This document shows positions 56,339-64,000 of a DNA stretch of 64,000 nt, in pieces; the stretch's first letter is position 1, and every line of letters begins with the position of its first letter. Under the pieces are notes generated by a model that ran no database searches, was not told the origin of the DNA, and was given only the letters and a program-made list of their open reading frames with translations. This stretch comes from Bacillus sp. FJAT-52991 (GTDB lineage Bacteria > Bacillota > Bacilli > Bacillales > Domibacillaceae). The stretch covers positions 3,020,501 through 3,084,500 of the forward strand of contig NZ_CP147404.1 in the NCBI RefSeq assembly GCF_037201805.1, in the 5' to 3' direction. The position numbers were made by a program, and so were the translations under genes.

Positions 56339-57233
56339 GACTCGGCACCTTACGTTTTTTAATATCGCGATGTTTAATTCGCGTCTCATAATCATTCGAG
56401 AAGTACTTTCCGATATATTCCGATAAGGCCACGGAACGATGCTGTCCTCCTGTGCATCCGATCGCAATGACTAGCTGAGATTTGCCTTCCATTTTGTAAT
56501 GTGGAAGCATAAACGTTAATAAATCGATTACTTTTTCTAAAAACTTTTGCGTGTCACTCCACTTTAATACGTACGTAGCGACATCTTCATCTAACCCTGT
56601 TCGTGGTCTCATATGGTCAATGTAGTGCGGATTCGGCAAAAAGCGGACATCAAAGACAAGATCCGCATCGATTGGTAACCCATGTTTAAATCCAAACGAC
56701 ATCACATTCACCGTAAAGACAGCCTTTTTGTTTAAAGAAAACTCCGTTAAGATTTTTTCACGTAAGTCTTTGGGCTTCGTTTCTGATGTGTTGTAAATAA
56801 ATTGCGCCCGACCTTTTAACTCCTCTAACAGCTCGCGTTCTTGGAGAATCCCATCTAAAGGCAAGCCGGTTGGGGACAGTGGATGAGAACGTCTTGTTTC
56901 TTTATAGCGACGAACGAGCACAGAATCCTCCGCATCAAGGAATAGTACTTTTGGTGTTAACTCGGACATCTCGATGACTTCATCGAGCGACTTAATTAAA
57001 TCATCAAAAAACTCGCGTCCGCGCATATCCATCACGACCGCCACTTTATTCATTTGATTGTTTGCCTCTTTCATTAGCTCCAAAAACTTCGGCAGTAACA
57101 TCGGCGGCAAATTATCCACACAATAAAAGCCAAGGTCTTCAAAACTTTGGATGGCGACCGTCTTTCCAGCGCCAGACATACCTGTAATAATAACGAGTTG
57201 GACATCATTTCCTACAGTTGTGTTCATGTTCAT
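56325..57233 (-). CDS. rapZ: RapZ/YvcJ, nucleotide-binding protein
   Basis: The 302-residue protein has Walker A GMSGAGKT (18-25), a Walker B-like [11 protein letters not shown] and the C-terminal RapZ domain with [22 protein letters not shown] and [10 protein letters not shown]. In E. coli RapZ controls GlmS through small RNAs; in Bacillus YvcJ hydrolyses GTP and affects competence and sugar metabolism. It is coupled to yvcK and preceded by the Nudix gene at 15 bases. Confidence 0.97.
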   Translation of the reverse strand: MNMNTTVGNDVQLVIITGMSGAGKTVAIQSFEDLGFYCVDNLPPMLLPKFLELMKEANNQMNKVAVVMDMRGREFFDDLIKSLDEVIEMSELTPKVLFLDAEDSVLVRRYKETRRSHPLSPTGLPLDGILQERELLEELKGRAQFIYNTSETKPKDLREKILTEFSLNKKAVFTVNVMSFGFKHGLPIDADLVFDVRFLPNPHYIDHMRPRTGLDEDVATYVLKWSDTQKFLEKVIDLLTFMLPHYKMEGKSQLVIAIGCTGGQHRSVALSEYIGKYFSNDYETRIKHRDIKKRKVPSHDQS

Positions 57234-57247
57234 TCCCCTTTCTTATT

Positions 57248-57706
57248 TCAGCTTGGGTCTAATCGGTAAGATAGTAGCGTAAAGTCTGGTGTATATGTAA
57301 AGGCTCCATAAAGAATGCCCGATCCATGAACCATGTACTCAAGTATATGACGATCCCCTTCCGCCATTGGAAGCTCCTTAATCATATCGATTGAATGCCA
57401 TTCAAGCTTTCCTTCTTCACTCTCCAGAATATTCACTCCATCACTTTCCGTTGCAAAAAAGGTGAACATCATCCATTCAGAAATAATCTCATCCTTCTCC
57501 TTAATGATAAAGCTAAATATTCCCTTCACACTCGGATTGCGTAAATAAATGCCCGTCTCTTCCCGAAATTCACGAATAGCCGCATCTCTGATCGATTCTC
57601 CAGCCTCCATCTTTCCACCTGGAGCCACCCACCAGTTTCGGCGCGGCTTTTGTAGCAATAAAATTTTGTCGTCTTTTAACAATAAACAATTGGTTACGCG
57701 TTGCAC
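57248..57706 (-). CDS. yvcI: Nudix hydrolase (YvcI-like)
   Basis: The 152-residue protein has a complete Nudix box, GKMEAGESIRDAAIREFREE with TGI (about 32-54), with all catalytic acidic residues. Such enzymes hydrolyse nucleoside diphosphate derivatives, for example damaged dNTPs; the substrate here is unknown. It is the first gene of the rapZ operon, with a sigma-A promoter at 57774-57803. Confidence 0.94.
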   Translation of the reverse strand: MQRVTNCLLLKDDKILLLQKPRRNWWVAPGGKMEAGESIRDAAIREFREETGIYLRNPSVKGIFSFIIKEKDEIISEWMMFTFFATESDGVNILESEEGKLEWHSIDMIKELPMAEGDRHILEYMVHGSGILYGAFTYTPDFTLLSYRLDPS

Positions 57707-57773
57707 AATTGATCACCTCGAGCCGATGCGACGGAACGCCAAATGAAAAAGCCGTCACTCTACTATTTTTATT

Positions 57774-57803
57774 ATTATACTATGTTCTTTCCACCGATCT
57801 CAA
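57774..57803 (-). promoter_or_regulatory. Sigma-A promoter of the Nudix-rapZ-yvcK-whiA-crh operon
   Basis: TTGAGA (57798-57803, minus strand) and TATAAT (57774-57779) are 18 bases apart and 68 bases from the ATG. Confidence 0.75.
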
Positions 57804-57823
57804 TGCTAGGATATCGTTATAAT

Positions 57824-57979
57824 ATAAAGTGAAACTTCAATCAGTGAGGGTTTTCTTCATCCCCACTGATTGTTAGTTGAACGGATCGGGCATTTACGGG
57901 ATGTTGATCTCCCGCCTACACGTCCGCGTTTTTTCTGTCATGTTGAGGTGGGAGTCTTACAGCTCGTTAATGCGGGATG
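57824..57979 (+). repeat. 157-bp hairpin repeat, copy 3
   Basis: This copy starts ATAAAGTGAAACTTCAATCA and ends TTAATGCGGGAT. It is the most diverged of the long copies (for example GTGAGGG in the left arm and GCTCG near the right end) and lies between the rapZ operon promoter and the trxB terminator. Confidence 0.82.
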
Positions 57980-57990
57980 AAGAGGTTTTT

Positions 57991-58041
57991 ACAAAAAAGT
58001 AGGTTGCCCCTGCCACATCAATTATGTGTCTGGGACAACCT
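57991..58041 (-). terminator. Terminator of trxB
   Basis: AGGTTGTCCCAGACACAT pairs with ATGTGGCAGGGGCAACCT (minus strand) with two mismatches, followed by ACTTTTTTG. It stops transcription before the repeat. Confidence 0.88.
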
Positions 58042-58159
58042 CATCAAATAGGGGTATACGTTAATACTTAGGGGGTGTATTAAACTGCTAATCGTAGTAT
58101 AGCGGAAAATTATTTCACTTCTATTACGATTTCATTAACAGTCGGTTAAACTTTCCTCC

Positions 58160-59131
<972 letters not shown>

Positions 59132-59223
59132 TTACTCTCATTTTAAATATACCCTAAAACGTATTTCTTATTCTATACTCATATCGTAATCAATGTGTCG
59201 TCATTCGTCTATTATTATGCTCA

Positions 59224-60735
59224 TTACAGATGCTCTTTCACGAATTTCACATACTTCTTCATCGTTGAAAGCGACACATCATACTTTTCTGCTAAGCTTG
59301 CTTGCGGCTGCTTCTCTCCGCGGTACTTTCGCCACATATATTCCGTTGCTGCCGCAAACGCAGAGGGGTTTTTCAACCTTGATTCCGATTGCTCCATTTC
59401 ATGAAAAACGGTAAACCACAACATAATCAAACCGGCTTCCTCTGTACCGAGCGGCTGAAATTTCCCGTATAAAATCCAGGCCGTTTGATGAGCTAAACGA
59501 ATGTTTGCTTCCTCTTTCAACTGCTCATTAATCGGCATTCCTAACACATCTGCTAAGTATATTTTTTCCCGAAAAGCTAGCGATTCAATCTCACAAAAAT
59601 CAGGATGGCTCATCACCTGTTTTTGATCATCTGAAAGCGAAAATAAAAAAATACCGAATAAACGCTCTTCTTCGTATTCACTATTCAATCGGTGAACGAT
59701 CGTCGCTGGGTGATGTTCAAGACCTTCCTTTTGACGATTCCCTGCATTCCATGGTTCAAGACCTTCTTTTTCTGGGCTTTGTTGCAACACGTATTTCCAC
59801 GCCTTACGTGCCACTTCTTCCCTACCGGTAAAAAAAGCCGAATAAGAAAGCCAATAATAAAAAGAAGATTCTCCCTCAAAGCCTCGTTTATAGAGCTTTT
59901 TTAACCAGCGATATGCCTCTTCATATTGACCAATTAAAGCAAACGTGGCGCCAAGCTTATATTGCTGCTCCGGCAATAGCGGATTAATCTTCTTAAGTAG
60001 CTCGACTAGCTCCTTTAACAAGCCATACTGTTTTTCGTAATACATAAAGACCGTCATATTACTTAATGCATGTAAATTTCCCGGGCTTTTCTCTAACACA
60101 TGATTAAGCACATCATGAGCTTTTTCAATATTCCCTAAATAAAAATGAGCAAGGGCTAAATTGTTATGAGCGGACCAAAAGTCGGGATACTTTTTAATCA
60201 GATCCTCTAAACGCTCAATCGCCTTTTCATAGCTACCGCCTTCAAGGAGAAAACGAGCTTCTTCTTGCATTGTAATTAAATCATCTTGCGCATAAAGATC
60301 ATCCAGCTCGCCCTCACCGTCAATCGTAATCAATTCTAAAAGGTCCTCTGCGTCCTCGCGAAACTCCCCTTGCTCATCCTGTTCTAAATACGATTGAACA
60401 TGTTTAAAAGCTTCTTTAAACATTCCCATATGAGCATAATTATTAGCTAAAAAATAATGGCATTCACTAATGAGTGGATCTAATTCATCCAGCACAAAAT
60501 GAAGCAAGCCATTTGATTGTTCAAAATTTCCAAGTTCCGTTTCGACAACTGCTAATTGACAAGCAATCATCGGCTCCAGCGGCTCTAGATCCATCGCACG
60601 TGATAAATATTTTTTTGCCTTAGGCAGCTCTCTTTTGCTCAGAGCCTTTAACCCTTTTTTATAATAATACTCACCTGTCGGCAAAAAGGAGATCACTTTC
60701 CCCTTCTCCTCCCGTAACTTTGAGTTTTTTCTCAT
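59224..60735 (-). CDS. yvcD: TPR-repeat protein, YvcD-like
   Basis: The protein of 503 residues is all-helical with several tetratricopeptide repeats between about residues 20 and 310 (for example AYYKKGLKALSKRELPKAKK-type, then ALAHFYLGNIEKAHDVLNHV), and a C-terminal segment ending in a helix-turn-helix-like DVSLSTMKKYVKFVKEHL. It lies between his and trxB, as YvcD does in Bacillus. Function is unknown; TPRs imply protein binding. ATG 60735 with GGAGGATTTAC is the likely start; an earlier ATG at 60783 overlaps the promoter region. Confidence 0.9.
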   Translation of the reverse strand: MRKNSKLREEKGKVISFLPTGEYYYKKGLKALSKRELPKAKKYLSRAMDLEPLEPMIACQLAVVETELGNFEQSNGLLHFVLDELDPLISECHYFLANNYAHMGMFKEAFKHVQSYLEQDEQGEFREDAEDLLELITIDGEGELDDLYAQDDLITMQEEARFLLEGGSYEKAIERLEDLIKKYPDFWSAHNNLALAHFYLGNIEKAHDVLNHVLEKSPGNLHALSNMTVFMYYEKQYGLLKELVELLKKINPLLPEQQYKLGATFALIGQYEEAYRWLKKLYKRGFEGESSFYYWLSYSAFFTGREEVARKAWKYVLQQSPEKEGLEPWNAGNRQKEGLEHHPATIVHRLNSEYEEERLFGIFLFSLSDDQKQVMSHPDFCEIESLAFREKIYLADVLGMPINEQLKEEANIRLAHQTAWILYGKFQPLGTEEAGLIMLWFTVFHEMEQSESRLKNPSAFAAATEYMWRKYRGEKQPQASLAEKYDVSLSTMKKYVKFVKEHL

Positions 60736-60764
60736 GTAAATCCTCCGAGCATTTATAATTAACC

Positions 60765-60780
60765 TATGTAGTATACCATA
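60765..60780 (-). promoter_or_regulatory. Extended -10 promoter of the TPR gene
   Basis: TGGTATACT (minus strand, 60778-60770) is a TGn-extended -10 about 35 bases before the ATG. A -35 hexamer is not evident. Confidence 0.5.
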
Positions 60781-60902
60781 CAACCGAAATCATCAGGTGC
60801 AAAAAAGAAAATTGGACCGTTACATATTTGTGAGCATGTTGGAATAGTGGGCATCAGACGGATAGGGCAGAAAATCGAGCGCGACATCGCAATAGGTACT
60901 CT

Positions 60903-60937
60903 CCACAAAGAAAGCGAGGCTCTTTTCACCTCGCTTC
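60903..60937 (-). terminator. Terminator of the his operon
   Basis: AAGCGAGG and CCTCGCTT (60912-60919 with 60929-60936) form the stem, followed by TCTTTG on the minus strand, right after hisIE. Confidence 0.82.
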
Positions 60938-60942
60938 CCTGC

Positions 60943-61581
60943 TTATTGTTTCGATTTTTCCTCGTGACGTTTCGCTAGCACGCCAAGTACATCCGCTAAT
61001 TCTACTTTTTGCTCGCGCAACAAAACAAGTAGGTGGTAAAGAAGATCGGCCGATTCCCATTGCAGCTCATCCTTATCACCATTTTTCGCGGCAATGATGA
61101 CTTCGGCTGCTTCTTCTCCGACTTTTTTCAAGATTTTATCGACGCCTTTTTCGAATAAATATGTCGTATACGCTCCTTCAGGCCGATTCACTTCTCTCTC
61201 AGCGATGATCTCTTCTAATTTATGTAGAATTACATAAGGAAGTATTTCGGTTGGTTCACCGTACAAGGATTGTTCAAAACAGCTAGTCGTTCCTAAGTGA
61301 CAAGCGGGACCCGCAGGCTTGACCAACACAACGAGCGCATCTTGATCACAATCATACTTGATATTGACGACTTTCTGGGTGTGACCGCTTGTTTCTCCTT
61401 TATGCCACAATTCTTGTCGAGAGCGGCTAAAGAACCACGTTTCACCTGATTTGATCGTTTTTTGCAGTGATTCCTTGTTCATATAAGCAAGCGTCAACAC
61501 TTCATATGTAGCTGCGTCTTGAATGATCGCAGGAATCAATCCTTTTTCATCAAACTGTAAATCGTCAATGTTTACACTCAT
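60943..61581 (-). CDS. hisI: Bifunctional phosphoribosyl-AMP cyclohydrolase / phosphoribosyl-ATP pyrophosphatase
   Basis: The 212-residue protein fuses HisI (about 1-110; [18 protein letters not shown] and metal-binding DCDQDALVV, with Cys residues in [12 protein letters not shown]) and HisE (about 118-205; [16 protein letters not shown]). It catalyses steps 2 and 3 of histidine synthesis. The start overlaps hisF by four bases. It is the last gene of the operon. Confidence 0.97.
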   Translation of the reverse strand: MSVNIDDLQFDEKGLIPAIIQDAATYEVLTLAYMNKESLQKTIKSGETWFFSRSRQELWHKGETSGHTQKVVNIKYDCDQDALVVLVKPAGPACHLGTTSCFEQSLYGEPTEILPYVILHKLEEIIAEREVNRPEGAYTTYLFEKGVDKILKKVGEEAAEVIIAAKNGDKDELQWESADLLYHLLVLLREQKVELADVLGVLAKRHEEKSKQ

Positions 61582-62336
61582 CTCATATTCACTCCTTGAC
61601 TTTTTAAAAAGCTTTTCACTTCATTTACGCTTGTTTCTTTATAGTGGAAAATAGAAGCCGCTAACGCTGCATCCGCTTTTCCCTCGTTAAATACTTCGAG
61701 AAAGTGTTCAGCATTTCCTGCCCCGCCTGACGCAATCACTGGAACATCAACTGCCTCGCTCACCGCTTTCGTCAAGGAAAGATCAAAACCTTTTTTCTCG
61801 CCGTCACTATCCATGCTCGTTAGTAAAATCTCTCCCGCTCCACGCTCGACAGCTTCTTTGACCCAAGCAATGACTTCTCGTTCCGTCTCTTTCCGACCAC
61901 CATGCGTGTAGACACGCCATGAACCGAGATCCTCATCCCATTTCGCATCAACGGCAAGAACGATACATTGCGAACCAAAATATTCCGCCCCTTCCGTAAT
62001 CAGCTCCGGGCGTAAAACAGCGGCCGTATTGACGGACACTTTATCCGCTCCGGCACGAAGCATCCGCTTCATATCATCGAGCGAATTAATCCCCCCGCCA
62101 ACGGTAAAAGGAATCGCTAGTTCAGAAGCCACTGCTTGAACGACGTCCACCATCGTTTTTCGGCCTTCATGAGAAGCGGAAATATCAAGGAAAACTAACT
62201 CGTCCGCTCCTTGATCATCATAAATACGAGCAAGCTCAACCGGATCGCCCGCATCGCGAATTTGCACAAATTGAATTCCTTTCACGACTCGACCATCTTT
62301 CACATCTAAGCATGGAATGATCCGTTTTGTAATCAT
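61578..62336 (-). CDS. hisF: Imidazole glycerol phosphate synthase cyclase subunit
   Basis: The 252-residue barrel has catalytic Asp11 ([12 protein letters not shown]) and Asp130 (AVDAKWDED), plus phosphate-binding GGGINSLDD and ASGGAGN loops. With HisH it makes IGP and AICAR from PRFAR. It follows hisA directly. Confidence 0.98.
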   Translation of the reverse strand: MITKRIIPCLDVKDGRVVKGIQFVQIRDAGDPVELARIYDDQGADELVFLDISASHEGRKTMVDVVQAVASELAIPFTVGGGINSLDDMKRMLRAGADKVSVNTAAVLRPELITEGAEYFGSQCIVLAVDAKWDEDLGSWRVYTHGGRKETEREVIAWVKEAVERGAGEILLTSMDSDGEKKGFDLSLTKAVSEAVDVPVIASGGAGNAEHFLEVFNEGKADAALAASIFHYKETSVNEVKSFLKSQGVNMR

Positions 62337-63065
62337 TTATTTCACCTCTTCCAATGCTTCCCGAACAGTAAACTGGCCCGTGTAAATCGCCTTACCAACA
62401 ATGACTCCGTTTACGCCGTCCTGTTCATATTGCTTCACCTTGTGTAAATCCGCTAAGGAACTAACTCCGCCAGAAGCAATCACTGTTTTTCCCGTTGCCC
62501 GAGCCAGTTCGGCCACAGCCTCAATATTTGGTCCAGATAGCATCCCATCGGTCGCAATATCGGTAAAAATAAATGTTTCTGCTCCCGCTTCGGCCAATTC
62601 CTTTCCAAGGTCAACAGCTTTCAAGGAAGACGTTTCAAGCCAGCCATGTGTCGCCACAAAGCCATCCTTCGCATCCAAACCAATGACAATTTTTTCTCCA
62701 TATTTACGAAGCCACTCCTTTACAAGCTCCGGCTGCGAAACAGCAAGACTGCCAATAATCACGCGGTCGACGCCGTTATCTAAATAATGACGGACATCTT
62801 CCTCAGTTCGAATACCGCCGCCAATTTGCACTTTCGCTGGCAACTTCTTCGCCGCTTCAATGACAAAACGGTCATTGATTCGCTGGCCATCCTTTGCCCC
62901 ATCAAGGTCAACCATATGAATCCATTCGGCTCCTGCGTCCACAAATGATTTCGCCATATCAAATGGAGAATCGCCGTAAATCGTTTCCTTATTATAATCC
63001 CCTTGCGTTAACCGTACGCATTGACCACCGCGCATATCGATCGCTGGGTAGATGACAAAACTCAT
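62337..63065 (-). CDS. hisA: ProFAR isomerase
   Basis: The 242-residue barrel has catalytic Asp8 ([14 protein letters not shown]) and the second Asp in [10 protein letters not shown], with phosphate loops [10 protein letters not shown] and [10 protein letters not shown]. It isomerises ProFAR to PRFAR. It overlaps hisH by four bases and precedes hisF without a gap. Confidence 0.98.
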   Translation of the reverse strand: MSFVIYPAIDMRGGQCVRLTQGDYNKETIYGDSPFDMAKSFVDAGAEWIHMVDLDGAKDGQRINDRFVIEAAKKLPAKVQIGGGIRTEEDVRHYLDNGVDRVIIGSLAVSQPELVKEWLRKYGEKIVIGLDAKDGFVATHGWLETSSLKAVDLGKELAEAGAETFIFTDIATDGMLSGPNIEAVAELARATGKTVIASGGVSSLADLHKVKQYEQDGVNGVIVGKAIYTGQFTVREALEEVK

Positions 63066-63697
63066 AATATCGCCTCCGATTGCTCCATTGCCTTGGCAAA
63101 ATTTCTTAATAATTGCATGCCCACTTCTCCACTTTTTTCTGGGTGGAACTGCATTCCGAACACATTTTTATGACCCACAATGGCCGGAATTCCGACACTA
63201 TATACCGTGCTTGCTACTAAATCCGCTTCGCTCATTTCACTCACATAATAGGAATGAACAAAATACACAAAGCCTTCATCCACCCCTTGCAAAACTGGCG
63301 AATCTTGATGAAACTTCAATTGATTCCATCCCATATGCGGCACCTTCACTCTTTCACCAGCCACTTCAACCGGAATGCGAGTAACGCGACCTTTTAGCAA
63401 ACCTAATCCTTGAAAGCAGCCATTTTCTTCACTTTCCTCAAACAACAGCTGCATCCCAAGGCAAATACCAAGGAGCGGACGACCACTCTCGACATAGCTT
63501 TTTAAAAATTGATCGAGTTTCATCTCCTCCAATAAAGCCATGGCATCTTTGAAGGCTCCGACCCCAGGTAAAATTAGTCCTTTCATCCGATCTAATTCTT
63601 CTGGAGAATTGCTAATGATGTAAGGAATATTCATGCGCTCAAGCGCTTTACTCACGCTAAATAAATTGCCCATTCCATAATCTACAATGCCGATCAT
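63062..63697 (-). CDS. hisH: Imidazole glycerol phosphate synthase glutaminase subunit
   Basis: The 211-residue class I glutaminase has the nucleophile Cys in [13 protein letters not shown] (about 79-91) and the His/Glu pair in MQFHPEKSG. It supplies ammonia to HisF. ATG 63697 ([11 protein letters not shown]) has AGAAGGA upstream and lies two bases after the hisB stop; an extension to 63727 overlaps hisB and is not supported. Confidence 0.97.
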   Translation of the reverse strand: MIGIVDYGMGNLFSVSKALERMNIPYIISNSPEELDRMKGLILPGVGAFKDAMALLEEMKLDQFLKSYVESGRPLLGICLGMQLLFEESEENGCFQGLGLLKGRVTRIPVEVAGERVKVPHMGWNQLKFHQDSPVLQGVDEGFVYFVHSYYVSEMSEADLVASTVYSVGIPAIVGHKNVFGMQFHPEKSGEVGMQLLRNFAKAMEQSEAIL

Positions 63698-63698
63698 T

Positions 63699-64000
63699 TT
63701 ACAACATTCCTTTCGTAGAAGGCACACCTTTCACACGTGGGTCGATCATCGTCGCTTCATCGAGTGCCCGAGCCAATGCTTTAAAGACGGCTTCAATCAT
63801 ATGATGCGTATTTTGTCCATAATGAATAATGACATGTAAATTCATCCGTGCTTCAAGCGCCAGCTTCCACAGAAATTCATGAACGAGCTCCGTATCAAAT
63901 GTGCCCACTTTTTGCGAAGGAAAATCACCGCCGCGCATTTCAAAATGAGGACGATTGCTCAAATCAACGACGACTTGAGCGAGTGTTTCATCCATTGGGA
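63699..64000 (-). CDS. hisB: Imidazoleglycerol-phosphate dehydratase, C-terminal part
   Basis: About 100 C-terminal residues are visible; the gene continues beyond the right edge. Features are [19 protein letters not shown] sequence ([18 protein letters not shown]), the metal-binding [20 protein letters not shown] and the end [20 protein letters not shown]. It is the monofunctional HisB of Bacilli, step 6 of histidine synthesis. Confidence 0.95.
   Translation of the reverse strand, partial: PMDETLAQVVVDLSNRPHFEMRGGDFPSQKVGTFDTELVHEFLWKLALEARMNLHVIIHYGQNTHHMIEAVFKALARALDEATMIDPRVKGVPSTKGML

Noticed and set aside
56339..56467. N-terminal extension of YvcK by 43 residues
   Set aside because: It lies inside rapZ in another frame and exceeds the family length; ATG 56338 gives the expected N-terminus.

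Overview
The window is a chromosomal segment of a Gram-positive endospore former, almost certainly a Bacillaceae member close to Bacillus. The evidence is the gene content and order: a CotF-type coat protein, the cggR-gapA-pgk-tpiA-gpmI-eno block, secG-est-rnr-smpB-ssrA, whiA/crh next to clpP with tRNA-Arg, rapZ-yvcK, trxB and the distal his genes. Strong AGGAGG-like ribosome sites, sigma-A type promoters and classic rho-independent hairpins support this. I cannot name the species. Most genes lie on the minus strand.

Layout. 1-10 kb: the 5' part of a DEAD-box helicase, a coat protein, D-serine ammonia-lyase, a paired SMR exporter, a HAD phosphatase, a DeoR regulator, and a binding-protein ABC importer with a phosphodiesterase-like enzyme. 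A 10-bp motif flanks the importer promoter and recurs before the HAD-SMR genes, suggesting one DeoR regulon. 10-16 kb: an LnrLMN-like ABC exporter whose response regulator is cut by a TnpB-only IS200/IS605 element with a visible omega-RNA-like 3' region; the partner kinase is missing. 16-24 kb: a DUF1287 gene split by an in-frame amber codon, a bactofilin-like operon with a MarR regulator, a DUF2935 gene, yvbH, a LysE remnant, a GNAT enzyme, a MocR regulator and an MFS exporter. 24-31 kb: a BceAB-like transporter followed by an unusual NarL-type two-component pair, then decayed fragments (LAGLIDADG, XRE), a radical SAM gene and an orphan 136-aa gene.

31-45 kb is conserved core: ssrA, smpB, rnr, est, secG, a chemoreceptor remnant, the glycolytic block under CggR with a second promoter before pgk, a glutaredoxin-like gene and sigL. 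45-52 kb: an OmpR-type two-component system, a DUF418 membrane protein and a divergent BceAB/YxeA operon; both target promoters carry the same triple TGTAAGG arrangement. 52-64 kb: vanZ-like gene, tRNA-Arg, clpP under a CtsR box, crh, whiA, yvcK, rapZ, a Nudix gene, trxB, a TPR gene, and hisIE-F-A-H-B (hisB runs off the end).

Two repeat systems stand out. One is a 157-bp hairpin-rich interspersed repeat (three long copies, one 55-bp deletion derivative, one possible terminal fragment), always near gene 3' ends. The other is three intergenic arrays of a degenerate GACTGAT heptamer repeated with a 21-nt period; I recognise no described function for these arrays and consider them the most intriguing unexplained signal here.
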